Of a DNA stretch of 64,000 bases, positions 42,703-51,150 are shown piece by piece. The stretch covers positions 434,001-498,000 of the forward strand of contig NZ_CP043875.1 of assembly GCF_032878975.1 (NCBI RefSeq). Reading direction: 5' to 3'. How positions within the stretch are numbered: position 1 is the stretch's first letter; each line of letters opens with the position of its first letter. This DNA comes from Methanoplanus sp. FWC-SCC4 (GTDB lineage: Archaea > Halobacteriota > Methanomicrobia > Methanomicrobiales > Methanomicrobiaceae). The notes below the pieces were generated by a model, which was not told the origin of the DNA, searched no databases, and was given only the letters and a program-made list of their open reading frames with translations. Position numbers and translations under genes: made by a program.

Positions 42703-43407
42703 ATGGCAATAAAAGAAGGAGATTTTGTCAAACTGAATTATACAGGTTCAGTCGAGGGTACTATATTTGATACTACCTCTGAGGAAGTTGCGAAAGAAAA
42801 CGGTACATTTTCCGAAGGAAAGGAATACAAGCCTATTGTAATACGCGTAGGTGGAAACCACGTAATCCCCGGACTTGACGAGGATCTTGCCGGAAAAGAA
42901 GCCGGACAGGAATATGAAATCGTAATCCCTCCTGAAAAGGCATATGGAGATCACGACTCATCACTTGTAAAGTCTGTTCCAACAAACGAGTTCAAGGAAA
43001 AACCTGCAGTCGGAATGCGTGTTACAGCAGACGGACGTCAGGGTGTTGTTGCAAATGTTGTCGGAAAGCGTGCAGTAATTGATTTTAACCACATGCTTGC
43101 AGGCCAGACTCTCAACTACAAGTACACCATTGAAGGAGTTGTAGAGGATTCAGTTGAGCAGGCAGGTGCTGTTTTTGACCTCTTTGTAGGACGTGAACTT
43201 GAGATGAGCCTTGAAGACGGTGTTTTAACAGTAATTCTCCCTCCGGGCATCACATATGATCAGCGCTACATGATGGGCAAGGGAATGGCTGTTCATCAGA
43301 TCTTTGAGTTTGTAGAAGAGATCAATGAAGTTGTGTTAAAAGAATCATTCAAGAGGCCTGAAAAAGCAGAGCCTGTTGAAGAAGCAGCTGAAAAATCAGA
43401 AGAGTAA
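42703..43407 (+). CDS. FKBP-type peptidyl-prolyl isomerase, archaeal long SlyD-like form
   Basis: Prolyl isomerase and chaperone of 234 residues. The FKBP domain (4-90 and 130-150) has VKLNYTGSVEGTIFDTT, VIPGLDEDLAGKEAGQ and IPPEKAYGDH. An inserted IF chaperone domain (about 88-130) precedes FNHMLAGQTLNYKYTI. A long C-terminal domain (about 155-220) and an acidic tail rich in Glu and Ala complete the archaeal long form. Cytoplasmic. An oligo-T terminator lies 13 bases after its stop. Confidence 0.93.
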   Translation: MAIKEGDFVKLNYTGSVEGTIFDTTSEEVAKENGTFSEGKEYKPIVIRVGGNHVIPGLDEDLAGKEAGQEYEIVIPPEKAYGDHDSSLVKSVPTNEFKEKPAVGMRVTADGRQGVVANVVGKRAVIDFNHMLAGQTLNYKYTIEGVVEDSVEQAGAVFDLFVGRELEMSLEDGVLTVILPPGITYDQRYMMGKGMAVHQIFEFVEEINEVVLKESFKRPEKAEPVEEAAEKSEE

Positions 43408-43420
43408 ATAAAGAATACTC

Positions 43421-43427
43421 TTTTTTT
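43421..43427 (+). terminator. Oligo-T terminator after the FKBP gene
   Basis: Seven T in a row 13 bases after the FKBP stop codon. Confidence 0.55.
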
Positions 43428-43449
43428 AAAAATTCTATTCTAAAAAAAG

Positions 43450-43476
43450 GTGCGTGAAAAGAAAATTTTCAGGCAC
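43450..43476. repeat. Hairpin between convergent FKBP and pelota genes
   Basis: GTGCGTGAAAA and TTTTCAGGCAC (43450-43460, 43466-43476) form an inverted repeat with 10 of 11 positions paired around GAAAA. It lies 43 bases after the FKBP stop and 93 bases beyond the pelota stop. A bidirectional terminator or mRNA 3'-end stabiliser is likely. Confidence 0.5.
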
Positions 43477-43569
43477 TCTATGATAATAATCACAAATTGA
43501 TTTCTATTAAAAATAATTTGTTATCTGTTACATTAACAGATTATACGGGATATTTCTGAGATAAATAAT

Positions 43570-44595
43570 TCATGCAATTGCAAATCTTAAAAGTGCAGCA
43601 ATTCCTCCGAGTGCATCAAGCTGTCTGCCCGGATCAAATTCCGTTGAGAGAACAATCACAGATGCCCGCATATTTTCTGCCTTTTCAAGTATCTCTTCGG
43701 TTTTTCTGTCACGAAGAAGTCTGTCACAGACTAAAATGTGCTCAACCGCACCAAAGTCAACAGCCGATGAAACTTCCGAGAATCCGTATGCGGCATTTCC
43801 ATCGGATGATAATCTTTTTATTAGTTCTTCCATGGCCTCTACTTCACGTCTGAGCTGTATGTCTTCAGTTATTTTGTCAAGCACTCCGAGACCTATTACT
43901 TCCTGTACTGCACCTCTGCCGATACGGCGTGTTTCTGCCGTAATGCATCTTGCTGCAACTTCGGGGTTTTTGGAATTTGCAAAGGCCATAAAGTCATCCT
44001 TAACAAACCCCGGTCCTGCAATAACCACAGGGCCTGTAATATGAAGCATATTATCCAGGATATCAGCGAAAAATGCCTGACGGTTATTTAAGCCTTCACG
44101 TTTTCCTGTGCCGCTTATGATACCGGTTACAAGCTCAGGGCCGTACTGCCGTATCCTGAATATTTCAGCTTCTCCTTCTTCCACTGTGATGATGTGAATC
44201 AGACCTGTTGTGGATGCCTTCACGGCTCTCTCAATTCTTTCAAGATCTGTTTGTCTCCAGTTTTTGACAACCGAGATTTCATGGCCTGCCTCGACATTAA
44301 GAGTATGGTAAAATCCTGTATCCGGGCCGTATTCTATTACCCCTGAAACTCTCAGCCTGTTGGCATTATGGTGGAACTCAACTTTTTCCACTCTGATTCC
44401 CAGTCTTACAGGTTTTTTCTCAGTTTTTTCCGGTCTTGCCTTGTCAGTTGCACTGTCAAGACTTCTGAAAGTCGTTGCATATGAGAGATCTCCATAGGAA
44501 ATCAGATGCTGGAGGTGCCATAAATCATCGATATTTTCAGGAAAAAGTTTAATCTCTCCGAATGATTTTTTCAGATCACCATATTCAGCCTTCAT
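43570..44595 (-). CDS. pelA: Pelota (aPelota/Dom34), stalled-ribosome rescue factor
   Basis: Archaeal pelota is an eRF1-like protein that enters the A site of stalled ribosomes with aEF1A and, with ABCE1, splits the subunits. It is 341 residues from ATG at 44595; the GTG at 44601 lies inside the Shine-Dalgarno. Motifs: the Sm-like N-domain (GDLSYATTFRSLDS, RLGIRVEKVEFHHNANRLRVSG), the central VVIAGPGFVKDDF segment, and AVDFGAVEHILVCDRLLR in the eRF1-like C-domain. There is no GGQ motif, as expected. It is coupled to rqcH: the rqcH stop lies in its GGAGTGA. Confidence 0.95.
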   Translation of the reverse strand: MKAEYGDLKKSFGEIKLFPENIDDLWHLQHLISYGDLSYATTFRSLDSATDKARPEKTEKKPVRLGIRVEKVEFHHNANRLRVSGVIEYGPDTGFYHTLNVEAGHEISVVKNWRQTDLERIERAVKASTTGLIHIITVEEGEAEIFRIRQYGPELVTGIISGTGKREGLNNRQAFFADILDNMLHITGPVVIAGPGFVKDDFMAFANSKNPEVAARCITAETRRIGRGAVQEVIGLGVLDKITEDIQLRREVEAMEELIKRLSSDGNAAYGFSEVSSAVDFGAVEHILVCDRLLRDRKTEEILEKAENMRASVIVLSTEFDPGRQLDALGGIAALLRFAIA

Positions 44596-44597
44596 AT

Positions 44598-46508
44598 TCA
44601 CTCCTCAATAATATCCGATCCGCCCGGCGGTATGAAAGCAGCGATCCCTTCAGTATTAAGGATTTTTTTAAGGCTTTTCTGCTCATCGGCAGGTATTTTT
44701 TCCTTTATGGCTTTTAAGACCTTTTTTGCCGCATCATTTGATTCATATGTGCCCGGTTTTAACTCAACATAGTATTTTGCACGCTTTTTAACGGCAGAAA
44801 CAGGTCCGCCGATAACACCAAGGGAAGGTTCGTACTGAAGGCCTATTGCGACTCCCAGGGGAACATCGCGGAAATATTTTCTCTCTCCCCTTATTACAAA
44901 CGCTCCTCTTGCAACATATTCCCCTGACTCGGCAGTTTTGGATACCTGTTCACGGTTTGCAACATATACATCGCCTTCAAAATGTCCTGCTTTCCATATG
45001 TTTGAATATGATGCGGCAAACTGTGCCACTTCATCCATGCATTCGGTATCTCCCTTTATGATGACGACACTTCCTCCATGGACATCGGCATGTGCAAATC
45101 TGTCGTTCCCTTCAAGGTATTTTTTAACAATTTCTTCATTTGTTCCGGCATCCCTGCCGCCGATAACCAAAACCCCGTCACTTGTGAAAAACCACCTGAA
45201 GCGGTGATACCATTTCGGTTTAAGGAATACAAACTCTTTTTTCTTTTTTGGAGGCTCTTTTTCCACAAATCTTTCCATTGCAGCGAGAGCTCCGGTCTTC
45301 TTCTTTTTGTATTTCTTGATTTCGTTGTAATACCTGTTGGCATTCGATTCAAGACTTTCATGTACATAAATCCTTATGCGGTTTTCATCCAGATTGATAT
45401 CAACCGATGAATCCTGTGGATAAACTCTTAGAATATTCTTTGTTGAAGGACTGTCGCTTTCTTTAAGAATTTTCTCAATATCCTGCCATGAATGGGATTT
45501 GCTTGCTTTGTCAAGGACTTCAATTATATTTGATAAAAGCTGGTAATTTGCATATATTGAGTTAACTTTTTTCTGCAAATCTTCAACTTTGGCGTCAAAA
45601 CCAATAATAGCCTGTTTCTGACGGTTTCTGATGATCTCTGACTTTGAGAGTCCCTGTAATTTATTTCCCTTTGCCGATTTTTTGGACTCTGCAGTTTCTT
45701 TTAAAGCCGGGTAGAATAATTCGAGAGCTTTATTGTAACTTTCAAAATCATTCAATTTCTCTTCATCTGACAGCAGAAACGGCCAGCAGCCGGATTTTGT
45801 GATTACTGCGTTTATTCCTTCTTCCGATTCGTGAATAATTTCATTATAAGCATCTAAAATTACCTTTGGATCTGCTTTATCTGAAGAAATCAGCTTATCA
45901 GAATCAGCCCTTTTACAAATTTCCTCTGCATATTTCCCACCAGTCATAAGGTCGGAAGCAATCGTTCTTACAAGATCTTTTTCTGATGAAGAAAGAATTT
46001 CCCTGAGTTTTTCTTCAGTTAGATCTTTCAGACTCTCTCCGGGGAATACATATAATTCGCCCGGGAAAATTTTACGATCCTTAAATCTGTGATTTTTCAG
46101 GGGATTGATTATAATGTATTCCTCATCACAGAGTACTGCATTACCCTCATCAAAGAGTTCAAAGATTAGATGATACCGTTTTTCAGTTTTGCCGATAGTA
46201 AAGTCGAGAATTCTTTGAAGACCATACTGGCTTATATCCAAAATTCTTCCGCCCGAGAGATATTTTCTTAAAAACATTGAATATCCTGACGGGCTTGGAG
46301 GTGATGGCGGCAGATTTTCAGTGAGGTGGGCGCGCCGTCCACACTCCACAAGAAAACTGAATTTCTGGCGGTCATCTCCATTGAACTTAAAACCGAAAGT
46401 ACTCCCGTTATACTGGTAAACTTTGCCAATCCATAAAGGGAGGCAGGATTTTAGTTCAAAGAGCATTGAGTGTACATCTATGCCGCTCATTCCTGTTTGT
46501 GTTGCCAT
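44598..46508 (-). CDS. rqcH: RqcH (NFACT/NEMF family), ribosome quality control factor
   Basis: Archaeal RqcH binds the 50S subunit carrying an unreleased nascent chain; bacterial RqcH and yeast Rqc2 add C-terminal tails. The start is ATG at 46508 (636 residues, MATQTGMSGIDV). Upstream in-frame codons run into the divergent gene. NFACT-N residues 1-180 include FLRKYLSGGRI. A coiled-coil middle (about 290-440) ends in KKKKTGALAAMERF, and the NFACT-R domain has WYHRFRWFFTSDGVLVIGGRDAGTNE and HADVHGGSVV. At the position of the conserved Asp-Arg pair the sequence is Q98-R99 (QYGLQRI). It is the first gene of the operon with pelota. Confidence 0.93.
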   Translation of the reverse strand: MATQTGMSGIDVHSMLFELKSCLPLWIGKVYQYNGSTFGFKFNGDDRQKFSFLVECGRRAHLTENLPPSPPSPSGYSMFLRKYLSGGRILDISQYGLQRILDFTIGKTEKRYHLIFELFDEGNAVLCDEEYIIINPLKNHRFKDRKIFPGELYVFPGESLKDLTEEKLREILSSSEKDLVRTIASDLMTGGKYAEEICKRADSDKLISSDKADPKVILDAYNEIIHESEEGINAVITKSGCWPFLLSDEEKLNDFESYNKALELFYPALKETAESKKSAKGNKLQGLSKSEIIRNRQKQAIIGFDAKVEDLQKKVNSIYANYQLLSNIIEVLDKASKSHSWQDIEKILKESDSPSTKNILRVYPQDSSVDINLDENRIRIYVHESLESNANRYYNEIKKYKKKKTGALAAMERFVEKEPPKKKKEFVFLKPKWYHRFRWFFTSDGVLVIGGRDAGTNEEIVKKYLEGNDRFAHADVHGGSVVIIKGDTECMDEVAQFAASYSNIWKAGHFEGDVYVANREQVSKTAESGEYVARGAFVIRGERKYFRDVPLGVAIGLQYEPSLGVIGGPVSAVKKRAKYYVELKPGTYESNDAAKKVLKAIKEKIPADEQKSLKKILNTEGIAAFIPPGGSDIIEE

Positions 46509-46515
46509 TATATAC
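46506..46515 (+). promoter_or_regulatory. TATA element overlapping the rqcH start codon
   Basis: TTATATAC at 46508-46515 begins within the antisense of the rqcH ATG and is centred about 51 bases before the EMC6-like ATG, predicting a + strand start near 46537. Only 54 bases separate the two start codons, so the divergent promoters must overlap. Confidence 0.4.
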
Positions 46516-46562
46516 CAAACTACATATTGTCTGAAAACCAAAAAATAACCACTGGTGTCTTG

Positions 46563-46931
46563 ATGAGTGAGGAAAATATTGTTGAAAGCATAGAAGAGAC
46601 AACAAAAGCGGAGGATGTGCAAAAGACTCCTGAAGACAAGATGAAAGGACACCGCGAGCGAATGTTGCGGACAGGTGTTGCCTGCTTCATGGGAATTATT
46701 ACCGGAGTTATATCTTTTATTGTAATAGGAGATCCTACATCAGTAACGGGAGAACCAAAAGGTATACTTGGTGTTCTGCTATTGCTTGCAGGAATTGTGT
46801 TTCAAAAACATGCATTCATTGCCCTTAAAATAGATCTCTCCGGACTTGGAGGAAAAGACTGGTTTTATCAGGGATTTATGGCATTTGCTTTCTGGTTTAT
46901 TTCATGGACAATTCTTCTTTCACTACAATAA
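46563..46931 (+). CDS. EMC6-like small membrane protein
   Basis: A 122-residue protein with three membrane helices: about 48-68 (VACFMGIITGVISFIVIG), 78-100 and 107-122 (FAFWFISWTILLSL). The layout, with RT before helix 1 and FW...W in helix 3, resembles eukaryotic EMC6 and its archaeal relatives, part of a membrane insertase. The cytoplasmic N-terminus (1-47) is acidic then basic. The start MSEENIVE at 46563 has GGTG five bases upstream; an earlier in-frame ATG at 46470 lies in antisense to rqcH and is rejected. ABCE1 follows after 36 bases. Confidence 0.6.
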   Translation: MSEENIVESIEETTKAEDVQKTPEDKMKGHRERMLRTGVACFMGIITGVISFIVIGDPTSVTGEPKGILGVLLLLAGIVFQKHAFIALKIDLSGLGGKDWFYQGFMAFAFWFISWTILLSLQ

Positions 46932-46967
46932 TACTTAACCAATAATTGATTTTTTAAGGATGATTTT

Positions 46968-48743
46968 ATGCGAATAGCAGTAGTTCATAAAAACAGATGC
47001 CATTCCAAAAAATGCGGTAAAGAATGTATATTATACTGCCCGCGTGTAAGAACCGGTGATGAAACAATTGTTATCGGTGAGAACGGAAAAGCGGTAATTT
47101 CAGAGGAGCTTTGTGTGGGTTGTGGTATTTGTGTCAAAAAATGCCCGTTTGAGGCTCTGGATATAATCACTCTCCCCCAGGAACTGGACTATCCCACCCA
47201 CAGGTATGGTCAGAATGGTTTTGCACTCTATGGAATAGCGATACCACTTGAAGGAAAAGTAACAGGTATTCTTGGTGCAAACGGTATCGGTAAAAGTACG
47301 GCGGTCGGAATATTATCAGGCCAGCTGATACCTAATCTTGGAAATATTGAGGAAGAGCCCACGTGGGAAGGGATATTAAAGGAATACACCGGAACCGAGC
47401 TTTATGATTATCTGAATATGGTTGCCGGAGGCAATGTAAAAGTTGCTGTCAAACCCCAGTATATCGATCACATCCCAAAGGTATTCAAGGGAAAGGTAAG
47501 GGATCTCCTATCTTCAGCAGATGAAAGAGGCGTCCTTGAGAGCTATGCGGCAGAACTTAAGCTTGAAGCAATACTTGACAGGGAAATTGGAAAAATATCC
47601 GGTGGAGAACTTCAGCGCATTGCACTGGCCGCCTGCCTTTCACGTAATGCGGATTTTTATTTCCTTGATGAAATTACTCCTTACCTTGATATATATCAGA
47701 GAATGGCAGCTGCAAAACTTATCCGCGAGGTTGCAGAAGAAAAACCTGTCATGATTGTAGAGCACGACCTTGCGATACTTGATATGCTTGCAGATAATGT
47801 TCATGTTGCATACGGAAAGCCCTCGGTTTTTGGTATAATCACAAGGCCAAAAGGTGTCAGAGTTGGTATAAACCAGTATCTTGAAGGTTTCCTTCCTGAA
47901 GAGAATGTTCGTTTCAGGGATTATTCGGTAACCTTTGAAACAAGAGCTCATACGCGTGATTCCGACAGACAGACTCTGTTTGAATTCCCTGCAATGAGTA
48001 AAAGCTATGATGGCAAATTTACATTGAATGTCAGAGGCGGGGATATCAAAGCCGGAGAAGTTCTCGGACTTGTTGGTGCAAACGGTATTGGAAAGAGTAC
48101 TTTTGCAAAACTTCTTGCAGGTGCCGAAAAACCTGACAATGGGGAGCTTGAGACAACACTAAAGGTTGCATATAAGCCCCAGTATATTAAATCCGACTCA
48201 TCCGATACGGTTGAATTTCTTTTAAGAAGAACAACAAGCAGGTTTGACACTTCCTATTACCAGCATGAGATAATCGAGCCCCTGTCCCTTGATACGATCA
48301 TGCAGTCACAGGTTGATCATCTCTCCGGTGGAGAGCTTCAAAGGGTTGCAATAGCACTTTGTCTTTCCCAGAGTGCAGACCTGTATATTCTGGATGAACC
48401 AAGCGCACACCTTGATGTCGAACAGCGTGTGAAACTAGCCCGTGTATTAAGGCGGCATGCGGAAGGTAGTGAGTCGGGTGTTTTGGTAATTGACCATGAT
48501 ATCTATCTAATAGACATGATAAGTGAGCGTCTTTTTGTATTTGACGGGCAGCCCGGCGTATCCGGAGAGGCTGTCGGGCCTTTTGACATGAAAGACGGCA
48601 TGAACTATTTCCTCAAGGAACTGGAAGTTACTTTCCGCAGAGATAAGAGCGGAAGACCCAGAATAAACAAACCCGGAAGCTATTTGGATCGTGAGCAGCG
48701 TTCCATTGGCGAATACTATTATGCTGATATTAGCAAAACATAA
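46968..48743 (+). CDS. abce1: ABCE1/Rli1 ribosome-recycling ATPase
   Basis: Twin-ATPase iron-sulfur protein that splits ribosomes after termination or pelota binding. Length is 591 residues. Two [4Fe-4S] clusters lie at 1-75 (NRCHSKKCGKEC, YCPRV; CVGCGICVKKCPFEAL). NBD1 has GANGIGKST and ISGGELQRIALA; NBD2 has GANGIGKST and LSGGELQRVAIAL. Walker B of NBD1 reads FYFLDEITPYLD (Ile after Glu where Pro is usual); NBD2 has ILDEPSAHLD. The hinge and C-terminal motif are present. It forms a transcription unit with the EMC6-like gene and diverges from rqcH-pelota, whose products act with it. Confidence 0.97.
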   Translation: MRIAVVHKNRCHSKKCGKECILYCPRVRTGDETIVIGENGKAVISEELCVGCGICVKKCPFEALDIITLPQELDYPTHRYGQNGFALYGIAIPLEGKVTGILGANGIGKSTAVGILSGQLIPNLGNIEEEPTWEGILKEYTGTELYDYLNMVAGGNVKVAVKPQYIDHIPKVFKGKVRDLLSSADERGVLESYAAELKLEAILDREIGKISGGELQRIALAACLSRNADFYFLDEITPYLDIYQRMAAAKLIREVAEEKPVMIVEHDLAILDMLADNVHVAYGKPSVFGIITRPKGVRVGINQYLEGFLPEENVRFRDYSVTFETRAHTRDSDRQTLFEFPAMSKSYDGKFTLNVRGGDIKAGEVLGLVGANGIGKSTFAKLLAGAEKPDNGELETTLKVAYKPQYIKSDSSDTVEFLLRRTTSRFDTSYYQHEIIEPLSLDTIMQSQVDHLSGGELQRVAIALCLSQSADLYILDEPSAHLDVEQRVKLARVLRRHAEGSESGVLVIDHDIYLIDMISERLFVFDGQPGVSGEAVGPFDMKDGMNYFLKELEVTFRRDKSGRPRINKPGSYLDREQRSIGEYYYADISKT

Positions 48744-48768
48744 TCTTTAATTTTATAGAGATTGACTA

Positions 48769-48791
48769 TTTTTTTTAATTATTATTTTTTT
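48769..48791 (+). terminator. Double oligo-T terminator after abce1
   Basis: Two T-runs (48769-48776, eight T; 48785-48791, seven T), the second directly before AGGTGA, the ribosome binding site of the next gene. Termination here may be partial. Confidence 0.5.
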
Positions 48792-48801
48792 AGGTGAACC
48801 A

Positions 48802-49998
48802 ATGCCAAGAGGGGAAAAATTAACTGATGCAATAAGATACGAAAAGGTGGATGGGCTTAAAAACGATCTTTTTGCTTATATTGACAACAGTCCGGATAAA
48901 ATCTCTGCAAATCTGCCTGTTTTTTTTGGCCATGTGATGTCTGCTCTTGATCATGCTTTCCCCGATATTGACAATAATGCCTATGATGAATTTATTGATG
49001 CTATTGCATACAGGCTGATGGTTTCCAGCAAGGATGCAAATAAGGTTGATTTCGTTGAAAATATTATAAAAAACGCTCTTCGCTGTAAAAGGAAAAAATC
49101 AGGAAGATCGACTCTCCGAATTCTATCCGGCATAAAGATGATGGAGATTGGAAGGTACAGGGAAGCAATTGGATATTTTGGTGAATACTGGAAATATGAT
49201 GCAAGAATCGGGATCTATATTGCCTACTGTAATTACTGTATGTCGGAGATAGAAGGAAAAAGAAACGGAAGTTCCGTTTCTGGCGGGGCTCCTTCACGAT
49301 TTGAGCTTCAGGCGAGAGAATCGCTTCTTGAACTTGCAAGAGTCCAGCCCCCCGTTGCAAGATTAAAACAGCTTGATATGAAGGACAATGAAGTGATGGA
49401 ACGTGCCTTTTGGGTAATAATCCGTAAATCACTTGAATGGTTCCCCACAGAGCGCTGGTTCCTGAAAATCGGCATTCAGAAAGCTAAAAATGATAATAAT
49501 GATGAGAGAAGAGCCCAGCTTTTGAGTTATGCAATTGATAAATATTACAATGACCAGGACTTTCTCAGAGAAAATTTCTACCTGAAACTTGAGAAGCGTG
49601 ACGGGGTGGGTGCTTCAGGTGTTGTAAAGCAGATGATACAACAAAACCCGGACAGTCTTGAACCTTTATACTATGGAATTAAATTATCCTTACTCTCAAA
49701 CAGTAAAGGGCTGTACAATGAATACCGTGATACTGCGCTTGATAAAGGGATGCCCCATTATCTTATTCAGCTGTTTGATCTTGCCCTTTTTATCATGAGG
49801 GATGAAAAGCATGAAGCAGAATTGCAGTTAAAACATCTGAAAAAGAGATTTAAATCTTTGAGTTTTTACTTAATTACAATTGATTATCTGATTAAGGACA
49901 TATTTTCAGAAGAAAACGGGCGGAAAAAAGTTTCAAAAAATGCTTTTTTTGAATCACTGGATCGCTATGCGGTTCAGGTTATAAAAATTCAGGAATAA
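48802..49998 (+). CDS. Uncharacterised helical-repeat protein
   Basis: A 398-residue protein I do not recognise. It appears all helical, with TPR-like spacing in GIKMMEIGRYREAIGYFGEYW (about 115-135) and later segments such as SLEPLYYGIKLSLLSN. No signal peptide, membrane helix or catalytic motif is visible. A low-complexity loop (GKRNGSSVSGGAPS) lies near 155. AGGTGA is the ribosome binding site. It follows abce1 across a short gap with T-runs. A scaffold role is possible; the function is unknown. Confidence 0.6.
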   Translation: MPRGEKLTDAIRYEKVDGLKNDLFAYIDNSPDKISANLPVFFGHVMSALDHAFPDIDNNAYDEFIDAIAYRLMVSSKDANKVDFVENIIKNALRCKRKKSGRSTLRILSGIKMMEIGRYREAIGYFGEYWKYDARIGIYIAYCNYCMSEIEGKRNGSSVSGGAPSRFELQARESLLELARVQPPVARLKQLDMKDNEVMERAFWVIIRKSLEWFPTERWFLKIGIQKAKNDNNDERRAQLLSYAIDKYYNDQDFLRENFYLKLEKRDGVGASGVVKQMIQQNPDSLEPLYYGIKLSLLSNSKGLYNEYRDTALDKGMPHYLIQLFDLALFIMRDEKHEAELQLKHLKKRFKSLSFYLITIDYLIKDIFSEENGRKKVSKNAFFESLDRYAVQVIKIQE

Positions 49999-50106
49999 TT
50001 ATCTTTTTAAATATTCAGAAGTTCACATTCACATGAGTTTGTTTATTTTTAAAATTGTTAAAAAGTTAAAAATTTTAAGGTATGATTTGCAGAATTTTGT
50101 AAGTTT

Positions 50107-51150
50107 TTAAAAATTCAAACTGTCAAAATATTGAAATTCTATTGATACGAGTGGCTCGAATTCTTTTTCATAATAATAGCCTGTAAGAATTTTATTTACA
50201 AACCACCATCTGCCGTCAGCATCCACGAATACTTTTTTTATATTATTTTCTTTTAGATCTTTTCTGGAGAGGTGTTTTAAGATAATTCCTTCTTTCCATG
50301 CATATAGGCCGTAATTGGTTCCTATAATATATTTCCCGTCTTTTGTGGAATATACATCATTGATATTGTGCACATCCTCTGAGAGGTCTGTAACATTTAA
50401 TATATTCACAGCACCTGAAATTTCATTATAATGCACTATATCAGTCTCATTAAAGAAATACACGCCGCCTGAAGGATCTGAACGTACATTTTGCATATCT
50501 TTTGATATTTTATGGGATATTATTTCATCAAAACCTGGATTGTCTGATGTAACATTCAGGATATATTGTCCTTCATTATCAGATGCAAGGACAAGAGCAC
50601 CTGTTGAATAGTCAACCGCCATTGAAACAATGCGGTTTGCTCCGGGACTTTTATCGGTATAAGGCTGAAACCACTTCCATTCGCCTTTAGAGTAACAGTA
50701 AACACCACTGTTGCCTGTTGCAACCCACATTTCATCAGAACGTGCCTGAAGGTCATTTATGGAATAGATGATTAATGTCCTTTCAGGATATCTCATGGTG
50801 CGTGGTTTTGTATATCCGTCATAAATCTGTATACCGTCCGAATATCCCAGCCACAAATTGCCGTAAATGTCATATTCTGCATCAAGAACATAGTCATTCA
50901 GGGGGATTCCTTCAAGATAACCCCTCCTGTCCCTGGCTTTGGAATGTAAAATTTCCCAGTTTCCATCGTTGAAAATGGATATACCGTTGGTAGTCGCGAA
51001 AACAAGACTTTCTCCCGGAGCATTGGTAATGTCTTTAATATCACTGGTTCCGATTGAATCCTCACCCGGCCAGTATAAAATGACTTCTCCTGAAACGGGG
51101 ACTATTGTCAGGATTAAAAGAGTAAGTAATAATATTAAATATCTATGCAT
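50107..51150 (-). CDS. Exported beta-propeller protein at the end of the chemotaxis operon
   Basis: A 347-residue protein with a signal peptide (residues 1-21, LILLLTLLILTIVPVSG). The rest is repeats of the two-component-regulator-propeller type: YDIYGNLWLGYSDGIQIYDG, SDEMWVATGNSGVYCYSKGEW and TKDGKYIIGTNYGLYAWKEG, about six or seven blades. There is no membrane anchor or kinase domain. It lies outside the cytoplasm, yet its ATG is inside cheD (16-base overlap), so it is the last gene of the arl-che transcript. It may sense a ligand or contact the archaellum base or a chemoreceptor; this is inference from position. Confidence 0.75.
   Translation of the reverse strand: MHRYLILLLTLLILTIVPVSGEVILYWPGEDSIGTSDIKDITNAPGESLVFATTNGISIFNDGNWEILHSKARDRRGYLEGIPLNDYVLDAEYDIYGNLWLGYSDGIQIYDGYTKPRTMRYPERTLIIYSINDLQARSDEMWVATGNSGVYCYSKGEWKWFQPYTDKSPGANRIVSMAVDYSTGALVLASDNEGQYILNVTSDNPGFDEIISHKISKDMQNVRSDPSGGVYFFNETDIVHYNEISGAVNILNVTDLSEDVHNINDVYSTKDGKYIIGTNYGLYAWKEGIILKHLSRKDLKENNIKKVFVDADGRWWFVNKILTGYYYEKEFEPLVSIEFQYFDSLNF

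Noticed and set aside
46470-46562. N-terminal extension of the EMC6-like protein and of RqcH into each other
   Set aside because: Both extensions run antisense to the other gene, lack ribosome binding sites and do not resemble the families; the starts at 46563 and 46508 fit.
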